Source: Rhizobium sp. FKL33
Lineage (GTDB): Bacteria; Pseudomonadota; Alphaproteobacteria; Rhizobiales; Rhizobiaceae
Direction: 5' to 3'
DNA length: 64,000 bases
Assembly (NCBI RefSeq): GCF_005222915.1
Contig: NZ_STFX01000008.1
Span: 1-64,000, forward strand
Shown: piece by piece, positions 58,234 through 64,000 of the stretch
Layout: each line of letters starts with the position of its first letter
Position numbering within the stretch: position 1 is the stretch's first letter
The notes under the pieces: model-generated
What the model saw: the letters and a program-made list of their open reading frames with translations, nothing else
What the model was told of the DNA's origin: nothing
The model's database searches: none
Program-made: the position numbers and the translations under genes

Positions 58234-58989
58234 CTATTGCAGGCCCGCCGCGTCGACGACGCCCGAGGGGCAGCCGAACTTGGTGGCCTTGGCCCGCTTG
58301 ATGAGCGTGGCGAGACCAAGCCCCTTTTCTCCCTCCTTCTCGCCGCCGAGCCCGACCGAGAGACCGGAGATCAAGCGCCGGCCGCCGTCCTTGCGGCAGC
58401 GCATCTTCACCTTGTCGCCGCTTCCGGGACCAAACGCCTCGTCGAAGGCCGCCTTGATCGCAGCCTCGTCGAGCGTCTTGCCGATATTGGACGAGAACAG
58501 CGTCCCCACCGCCGACTGATTGACCTCGGCGGTCAGGCTCAAAGCCGTCCGGAAGTAATCCTCGGCGAGCCCGCCGGTGCAAAGCCCGTGCTTCACCCAT
58601 TCGTGCCGGTCGAGCCCAGAAGCGACGCCCGGCATGCTCTCGGCAAGGCTCTTGGCGAGGTCCGGCGACAGCGCCAGCGCCGGCATCTTGGTCCAGTCGC
58701 CGGCCTTGTCGGCCGCCTTCAACGTGTCCGGCGCGCCGCAATAGGTCTTGCGCAGCACCCAGAGACCATGCAGCGAAAATTGCCGCGCCGACGGCGCTTG
58801 AGAGGATGTCTCGGCGCATTCCGGTCGCTTACGCTGACCTTCGCAGAAGGCGGAATGCCAGGAGAGCCCCAGCGCCATCACCGTTTTCTCCGTGGTCTGC
58901 GTTTCCGCCGCAGCGAGCGGACCAACGGAAAACAGGAGTAAGATCATCAATATATTAACGATCCTTGAATTTATTTTGCGCTCGCACAT
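58234..58989 (-). CDS. Secreted RNase T2 family protein
   Basis: This 251-residue exported ribonuclease has a signal peptide (MILLLFSVGPLAAAE) and both T2 active-site blocks: FSLHGLWVLRK (CAS-1 His) and RHEWVKHGLCTGG (CAS-2 His, Glu, Lys). At least six Cys allow disulfides. RNase T2 enzymes cut RNA non-specifically through 2',3'-cyclic phosphates; in the periplasm this resembles E. coli RNase I. AGGAAA precedes the ATG. Confidence 0.9.
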   Translation of the reverse strand: MCERKINSRIVNILMILLLFSVGPLAAAETQTTEKTVMALGLSWHSAFCEGQRKRPECAETSSQAPSARQFSLHGLWVLRKTYCGAPDTLKAADKAGDWTKMPALALSPDLAKSLAESMPGVASGLDRHEWVKHGLCTGGLAEDYFRTALSLTAEVNQSAVGTLFSSNIGKTLDEAAIKAAFDEAFGPGSGDKVKMRCRKDGGRRLISGLSVGLGGEKEGEKGLGLATLIKRAKATKFGCPSGVVDAAGLQ

Positions 58990-59173
58990 GACAGTTTCCT
59001 AAAATCCGTATGAACACTTAGGGAACATAATGAATACATCGAGGGATTTTTCAATTCTGAACTTAATCAAAAACCATATGCAACCGTTAACGATTTGACT
59101 CGGATTGGATTTTTTTTTGCGTCAGGATAGACGGGAGCCTCAACAGGCGCTGCAATCGCCCGGGGAGCGAGAT

Positions 59174-60130
59174 ATGGCATTCGACAGGATAGAATCGATC
59201 GGCCGCGCCGGCGCCGAAATCGCGCTGCGCAGCGTCGGCGCAAGCGGCCCGGTTCGCGGCGTGGTGATGATCTGCCACGGCCTCGCCGAACATGCCGGAC
59301 GCTATGGACGCTTCGCCGCGTTCCTCGCCGCGCGCGGCTATCACGTCTACGCCCATGATCATCGCGGCCATGGCGCCACCACCGCCCCCGACGCCCCGCA
59401 AGGGCGGTTTGCGGCGCGCAACGGCAGCGCGATCGTGCTTGAGGATGTCGCCGCAGTCCGCGCTTTGGCAGCCGAGCGGCATCCCGATCTGCCGGTCGCG
59501 CTGTTTGGACACTCCATGGGCGGCATGATCGCCATCAACGCCGCGCAGCAGCGCCCGCAGGATTACGCGGCCTTGGCCGTGTTCAACAGCAAGCTCAATC
59601 CCGGCGCAGCCGGCGCGTTCGGCGTGCTGGCGATCAAGGCCGAACGCTTCTTCAAGGGCTCGGACGTGCCGAGCATGATCGGGCCGAAAGCCACGTTCGA
59701 CGTCTGGGCCAGGAACATTCCGCGGGCCCGCACCGATTTCGACTGGCTGAGCCACGACGCCGCTGAGGTCGACGCCTATGTCGCCGATCCTCTCTGCGGC
59801 TTCGCCGCTTCGGTGTCGATGTGGCTCGATCTGATGACGCTGTCGCGGCAGGGCGGCGAGCTCAGGCGGCTGGCGCGACTCCCCGCCGATCTACCGATCT
59901 ATCTGGTCGGCGGCGGCGAAGATCCCGCGACAAACAATGGAGCGGACATGCTCTGGCTGGAAAAGCGTCTGAAAAAATCAGGCGCCCGTCGCGTCACCAC
60001 GGCCATCTATCGCAACATGCGGCATGAAACGCTGAACGAAATCGGGCGCGAGGAAGCCATGCGGAATTTCGTCGCCTGGCTCGACGCCGCATTTTCCGCA
60101 AAACAGCCGGGAACCGATCGCGCTGCATAA
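59174..60130 (+). CDS. Alpha/beta hydrolase, lysophospholipase/monoglyceride lipase type
   Basis: This 318-residue hydrolase has the oxyanion block MICHGLAEHAGRYG, DHRGHGAT, the nucleophile elbow GHSMGG, an acid in VGGGEDPATN and the final His in RNMRHETLNEIG. The pattern is that of Hydrolase_4 lipases, which act on monoglycerides or lysophospholipids. GGGGAG precedes the ATG at 59174; the frame extends 23 codons upstream without support. No signal peptide is seen. Confidence 0.88.
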   Translation: MAFDRIESIGRAGAEIALRSVGASGPVRGVVMICHGLAEHAGRYGRFAAFLAARGYHVYAHDHRGHGATTAPDAPQGRFAARNGSAIVLEDVAAVRALAAERHPDLPVALFGHSMGGMIAINAAQQRPQDYAALAVFNSKLNPGAAGAFGVLAIKAERFFKGSDVPSMIGPKATFDVWARNIPRARTDFDWLSHDAAEVDAYVADPLCGFAASVSMWLDLMTLSRQGGELRRLARLPADLPIYLVGGGEDPATNNGADMLWLEKRLKKSGARRVTTAIYRNMRHETLNEIGREEAMRNFVAWLDAAFSAKQPGTDRAA

Positions 60131-60216
60131 TCTTTTCCTTGCCGCCGCAGCTTGCCTTCACGAGCCGGACCGTTATCAATGGCCGCGACAAAATGGCCGA
60201 TGGGGACCCTTTGCCG

Positions 60217-61005
60217 ATGTTCGAAAACCTCTTCACCTTCGAAAGCCTGATCACCTTCCTGATCCTGACCGCGCTCGAGACCGTGCTCGGCTTCGACAAT
60301 CTTCTCTACATCTCGATCGAGGCGAAGAAGGTCGACCCCGCCCGCGAGGCCTATGTCCGCCGCACCGGCATCATTCTGGCGATCGGCCTGCGCATCGCGC
60401 TGCTCTTCGTGGTGCTGAAACTGATCGATACGTTCCAGGCGCCGCTCTGGGAGGCGCATACCAGCTTCTTCAGCGCAGCGATCAGCGGCCATTCGTTGAT
60501 CGTGCTGTTCGGCGGCGTTTTCCTTATCTACACGGCGATCAAGGAGATCTACCACATGATCGGCGCGCCGCATGCGGAGGAGAACGCCACCCGCGCCGCC
60601 CGCCGCAGCGTCGCTTCCGCGCTCACCATGATCCTGATCATGAACATCGTCTTCTCCTTCGACACGGTGCTGTCGGCGGTGGCGCTGACGCATAATTTCA
60701 TCGTCATGGCCGCCGCCATCATCGTCTCGGGCGTTTTGATGGTGGTGATGGCCGATACGGTGTCGAACTTCCTCAAGAGAAACCGCATGTATGAGGTGCT
60801 CGGCCTCTTCGTGTTGCTGCTGGTCGGCTATATGCTGATGTCGGAAGGCGGCCACCTCGCCCATCTGTCCTTCTTCGGCTATCCGGTCGAGCCCATGGCG
60901 AAGTCGACATTCTACTTTGTGCTGGTGACTTTGATCATTGTCGAAATCATCCAGGGCCGCTATCAGAAGCGCATCCTGGCCGAGCAGGAGCGCAACAACC
61001 ATTGA
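60217..61005 (+). CDS. TerC family membrane protein
   Basis: This 262-residue protein has about seven membrane segments and the two TerC acidic motifs: ALETVLGFDNLLYISIEAKK and IVFSFDTVLSAVALTH, thought to bind a divalent metal in the membrane. TerC proteins are linked to tellurite resistance and to manganese export that protects exported proteins. The ATG at 60217 leads straight to FENLFTFESLITF; earlier starts add a non-membrane tail. A ribosome binding site is weak (GGGGA at 12 nt). Confidence 0.88.
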   Translation: MFENLFTFESLITFLILTALETVLGFDNLLYISIEAKKVDPAREAYVRRTGIILAIGLRIALLFVVLKLIDTFQAPLWEAHTSFFSAAISGHSLIVLFGGVFLIYTAIKEIYHMIGAPHAEENATRAARRSVASALTMILIMNIVFSFDTVLSAVALTHNFIVMAAAIIVSGVLMVVMADTVSNFLKRNRMYEVLGLFVLLLVGYMLMSEGGHLAHLSFFGYPVEPMAKSTFYFVLVTLIIVEIIQGRYQKRILAEQERNNH

Positions 61006-61058
61006 CGGCGTCGCGCGCGCCTTCTCGGCTCCCTTGAAGCTGACGAAGAGTGTGCGCG

Positions 61059-62720
61059 ATGACCAAGAAGACCGGCGGCCAACTGATCGTGGAGGCGCTT
61101 GTCGCCAATAGCGTGAAGCGTATCGCCTGCGTGCCGGGCGAGAGCTATCTTGCGGTGCTGGACGCGCTGCATGACGCCGAGATCGACGTGATGGTGTGCC
61201 GCCAGGAAGGCGGCGCGGCGATGATGGCCGATTGCTGGGGGCGCCTCACCGGCGCGCCCGGCATCTGCATGGTCACCCGCGGCCCCGGCGCCACCAACGC
61301 CACCGCCGGCCTGCATGTGGCCCGGCAGGATTCCGTGCCGATGATCCTGTTTATCGGCCAGGTCCAGCGCGACGCCCGCGAACGCGAAGCCTTCCAGGAA
61401 GTCGAATATCGTCGCGCCCTGACCGAATTCGCCAAATGGGTGGGCGAGATCGACGACGCCCGCCGCATTCCGGAATTCGTCACCCGCGCTTTTGCGGTGG
61501 CGACCTCGGGCCGCCCCGGTCCCGTCGTTCTGTCGCTGCCGGAAGATATGCTGACCGATCTGGTCGAGGCGGCGGACGCCCGCCCCTATCAGCCGGTCGC
61601 CACCCATCCCGCGCCCAGCCAGATCACTGACCTCAAGGCGCGGCTGGAAAAAGCCGAGCGGCCGCTGGTCATTCTCGGCGGCACCCGCTGGAACGAGACC
61701 TCCGTCGCCGCCTTCCAGTCCTTCGCCGAAGCCTGGGATCTGCCGGTCACCGTCTCTTTCCGCCGCCAGATGCTGTTCAATCATGCGCATCCGAATTACG
61801 CCGGCGATGTCGGCATCGGCGTCAACCCCAAGCTCGGCGACGCGGTCAAGAACGCCGATCTGCTGATCATGCTCGGCGGCCGTTTCTCGGAAATGCCGTC
61901 CTCGGGCTATACGCTGATCGACATTCCATATCCGCGCCAGACTCTCGTCCACATCCATCCCGATTCGTCCGAGCTCGGCCGCGTCTATCGTCCGGATCTC
62001 GCCATCAACGCCGATCCCACCAGCTTCGTCGAAGCGCTCGCGGGCGTTGCCCCGACTGCGCCTGTCGGCTGGTCCGAACGCACCAAGGCCATGCGCGCCG
62101 ACTACCTCGCCTGGTCGACGCCGCCGATGGAAGGCCCCGGCGAGGTCGCCATGGGGCCGATCATGTCCTGGCTCGAGGACAATCTGCCGAAAACGGCCAT
62201 CATGACCAACGGCGCCGGCAACTACGCCACCTGGCTGCACCGCTTCCACCGCTTCCAGGCCTTTGCGACGCAGGCGGCGCCGGCCTCGGGCTCGATGGGC
62301 TATGGGCTGCCCGCCGCCGTGGCCGCCAAGGCCGCCTTCCCCGAGCGCGAAGTCGTCTGCTTCGCCGGCGACGGCTGCTTCATGATGCATGGCCAGGAAT
62401 TCGCCACCGCCGTGCGCTACAATCTCCCCATCATCGTGGTGCTGGTGAACAACGGCATCTATGGCACGATCCGCATGCATCAGGAGCGGGAATATCCCGG
62501 CCGCGTCTCGGCCACCGGCCTCACCAATCCGGATTTCGCCGACTATGCCCGCGCCTTCGGCGGGCATGGCGAGAAGGTCACGAAGACGTCGGACTTCGCC
62601 GCCGCCTATCTCAGGGCGCGCGAGAGCGGCAAGCCGGCGATCATCGAAGTGATTCTCGATCCGGAAGCCATCACGCCGACGCGCACGCTAACCCAGATCC
62701 GCGAAGCCGCCAGAGGCTGA
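61059..62720 (+). CDS. Thiamine diphosphate-dependent enzyme, acetolactate synthase-like
   Basis: This 553-residue ThDP enzyme has the catalytic Glu in CRQEGGAAMMADCWGR, the block RGPGATNATAGLHVARQD, and the ThDP-Mg motif GDGCFMMHGQEFATAVRYNL then NNGIYGTIRMHQ. The architecture is that of IlvB, but no regulatory subunit gene (ilvH) follows and the substrate pocket cannot be read, so I do not call it AHAS. Benzoylformate decarboxylase, oxalyl-CoA or sulfo-type decarboxylases are alternatives. The ATG at 61059 follows a GTG-containing leader. Confidence 0.88.
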   Translation: MTKKTGGQLIVEALVANSVKRIACVPGESYLAVLDALHDAEIDVMVCRQEGGAAMMADCWGRLTGAPGICMVTRGPGATNATAGLHVARQDSVPMILFIGQVQRDAREREAFQEVEYRRALTEFAKWVGEIDDARRIPEFVTRAFAVATSGRPGPVVLSLPEDMLTDLVEAADARPYQPVATHPAPSQITDLKARLEKAERPLVILGGTRWNETSVAAFQSFAEAWDLPVTVSFRRQMLFNHAHPNYAGDVGIGVNPKLGDAVKNADLLIMLGGRFSEMPSSGYTLIDIPYPRQTLVHIHPDSSELGRVYRPDLAINADPTSFVEALAGVAPTAPVGWSERTKAMRADYLAWSTPPMEGPGEVAMGPIMSWLEDNLPKTAIMTNGAGNYATWLHRFHRFQAFATQAAPASGSMGYGLPAAVAAKAAFPEREVVCFAGDGCFMMHGQEFATAVRYNLPIIVVLVNNGIYGTIRMHQEREYPGRVSATGLTNPDFADYARAFGGHGEKVTKTSDFAAAYLRARESGKPAIIEVILDPEAITPTRTLTQIREAARG

Positions 62721-62736
62721 TCAACCCAGACAATAC

Positions 62737-62767
62737 TGTGCGCCGCGCTTTCGCCGCGCGGCGCGCA
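62737..62767. terminator. GC-rich hairpin between convergent genes
   Basis: Arms TGTGCGCCGCGC and GCGCGGCGCGCA pair in at least 10 of 12 positions around a 7-nt loop. It sits between the ThDP enzyme stop and the pentapeptide-gene stop. No T-tract follows, so it may act as a bidirectional stop only. Confidence 0.6.
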
Positions 62768-62770
62768 GTC

Positions 62771-63475
62771 TCAATCGTCGCCGAACTTGCAGGGCCAACC
62801 CTTCGAGGGTTTCAGCCCCTGCGGCAGCTTGGTGTCCTTGTCGCCGCAGGCCATGTCGATCTGCCACTGGTTGAGGCCGGTGGCGGTGGAGAGATCGACG
62901 CCTTCGATGCGGGTAAGGAAGAAGAAGGCGCGGTCGAAATCCGCCCCTTTGGCAAACTTGGCGCCGCGAAAATCGGCGCGGGCGAGATTGGCGAGCGCGA
63001 AGCGGCTGCCGCTGACATCGGCCTTGTCGAATTGCGACCGGCCCATATCCGCCTTGGTGAAATCCACATCGGTCAGCACCGCAGCATGGAAGTTCGACCG
63101 CTGCAATTCGCCGCTGCGAAAAATCGCGCCCGGCGCGTTGATCTCGCTGAAATCGGTGCGATAGGCCTCGACGCGCGAAAAGCGCGTCCCCGACGCTTGG
63201 GAGCCCGCGAGATTGGCGCGCACCAGTGTGGCTTTTTCGAAAATCGCCGAGACGAGATCGGAGCCGCCGAGATCGGTGCCGGAGAAATCGACATTGGTGA
63301 GATTGGCGCCGCGCAGCTCGCCGCCCGGCAGCATCAGGTTGCGTTTATTGCAATCGCGCCAGTCGATGCCGGCGCGCGGGGAATCATGGCAATCGTCGGC
63401 GGCCATGGTCGCGCCGCTCATGCAGGACGTTGCGATGGCGATCACGCTGGTGACGACAAGATGTTTGATGCGCAT
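62771..63475 (-). CDS. Secreted pentapeptide-repeat protein
   Basis: This 234-residue exported protein has a signal peptide (MRIKHLVVTSVIAIATSCMSGATMA, given in short) and about 20 pentapeptide repeats of the A(D/N)Lxx type (ELRGANLTNVDF, LVRANLAGSQ, LARADFRGAKF), forming a right-handed quadrilateral helix. Four Cys near the ends could form disulfides. The function is unknown; secreted members are often linked to envelope stress or binding. It is convergent with the ThDP enzyme gene. Confidence 0.85.
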   Translation of the reverse strand: MRIKHLVVTSVIAIATSCMSGATMAADDCHDSPRAGIDWRDCNKRNLMLPGGELRGANLTNVDFSGTDLGGSDLVSAIFEKATLVRANLAGSQASGTRFSRVEAYRTDFSEINAPGAIFRSGELQRSNFHAAVLTDVDFTKADMGRSQFDKADVSGSRFALANLARADFRGAKFAKGADFDRAFFFLTRIEGVDLSTATGLNQWQIDMACGDKDTKLPQGLKPSKGWPCKFGDD

Positions 63476-63596
63476 GATCGGCTCCGACGGTTGACGGGGT
63501 CGCGCCTTCTTACAAGACGAAGCACGCGGCGCTCATTCTAGGGGTCTGCGCCGAGAAGGGAAAGGGTCTCGGATCACGCCGACACTCAAACGACGA

Positions 63597-63616
63597 AGGC
63601 CGGCTTGCGCCGGCCT
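63597..63616 (-). terminator. Terminator after the chemotaxis receptor gene
   Basis: Arms AGGCCGGC and GCCGGCCT enclose a 4-nt loop and are followed leftward by TCGTCGTTTG. The T-tract is weak. Confidence 0.65.
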
Positions 63617-63643
63617 CCGGATGGGTGTTCGGGAGGCCTCTCC

Positions 63644-64000
63644 TCAGGCCGCGTAGCGACGCTGCCCGCCCGACTTTTCTTCCAGTTGGAAGCGGCTGAT
63701 GAGTTGCACCAGACGGTCGGCTTCGCTTGCCAGCTTCATCGTGGCGGCGGAGGTTTCCTCCACCATCGCGGCGTTCTGCTGGGTCACGTTGTCGATCTGG
63801 TTCACGGCCTGATTGATCTCGTGCAGGCTGGTCGCCTGTTCGCTGGCCGAATGCGCGATCGAGTGGATGTGGCTGTTGATCGAATAGACGCGCTGCTCGA
63901 TTTCGGACAGGGCCGAACCGGTGGCCTGAACCAGCTGCACGCCGGTCTGCACTTCGCCGCCGGACTTTGTGATCAGCGCCTTGATGTCCTTTGCGGCGTT
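63644..64000 (-). CDS. Methyl-accepting chemotaxis protein, 3' end
   Basis: Only the last 118 codons are in the window; the gene continues beyond the right edge. The signalling tip and methylation helix pattern is clear: IKALITKSGGEVQTGVQLVQ, ALSEIEQRVYSINSHIHSIA, and EINQAVNQIDNVTQQNAAMV then EETSAATMKLA. It ends in a short variable tail (LEEKSGGQRRYAA) with no CheR-docking pentapeptide. It belongs to the large MCP family; the ligand cannot be inferred from this part. Confidence 0.9.
   Translation of the reverse strand, partial: NAAKDIKALITKSGGEVQTGVQLVQATGSALSEIEQRVYSINSHIHSIAHSASEQATSLHEINQAVNQIDNVTQQNAAMVEETSAATMKLASEADRLVQLISRFQLEEKSGGQRRYAA

Overview
The window looks chromosomal and GC-rich, from an alphaproteobacterium of the Hyphomicrobiales (Rhizobiales). 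The basis is an almost complete division and cell-wall (dcw) cluster in the rhizobial order, rnpB directly upstream of mraZ, an FtsZ with a very long linker, CtrA-type boxes, a betaine-lipid pair (btaAB) and a PPi-dependent phosphofructokinase. The genus cannot be fixed from the sequence alone.

Layout. (1) 164-9470, all leftward: recN, bamD, lpxC, ftsZ, ftsA, ftsQ, ddl. (2) 9659-15973: an accessory block that splits the dcw cluster between ddl and murB. It holds a small unknown gene, a tetR-yciI pair facing an adhP-type alcohol dehydrogenase with an FNR/FixK-type promoter, a didomain protein (degenerate carrier plus thioesterase), a DUF4189 protein, a MerR-type regulator facing a glutaredoxin-MauE membrane protein across a near-canonical mer operator, and a diguanylate cyclase. 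(3) 16278-30166, leftward: murB, murC, murG, ftsW, murD, mraY, murF, murE, ftsI, ftsL, rsmH, mraZ. The promoter at about 30343-30397 is covered by four MraZ-type TGGG boxes at exact 10-bp spacing; rnpB follows. (4) 31290-32064: a small AT-rich scar with a frameshifted foreign gene beside a damaged parD-like gene. (5) 32141-39154, leftward: an FAD oxidoreductase, then a chaperone group (HscC-type Hsp70 with two membrane-anchored J-like proteins), an AmpD/AmiD-type amidase and a TerB/DnaJ protein. (6) 39379-54249: a small basic secreted protein, PPi-PFK, three wall-lytic enzymes (SLT, GH25, MltB-type), an SDR, TetR/DinB, a serine hydrolase, a GGDEF-EAL protein, btaAB, an EamA transporter and a 25-residue membrane protein. 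(7) 54348-64000: metF with an ArsR-methyltransferase regulator, ettA, a periplasmic RNase T2, a lipase-like hydrolase, a TerC protein, a ThDP enzyme, a pentapeptide-repeat protein and the 3' end of a chemotaxis receptor.

How the genes work together. The dcw genes make lipid II (murA-independent steps murB-G, mraY), polymerise it (ftsW, ftsI) and assemble the Z-ring (ftsZAQL). lpxC and bamD supply lipid A and outer-membrane assembly. The lytic enzymes and the amidase remodel or recycle the wall. btaAB replaces phospholipid with betaine lipid, probably under phosphate limitation. Most dcw junctions overlap by 4 bp (ATGA) or nearly abut, so translation is probably coupled. No tRNA, rRNA, CRISPR array or intact insertion sequence was found.
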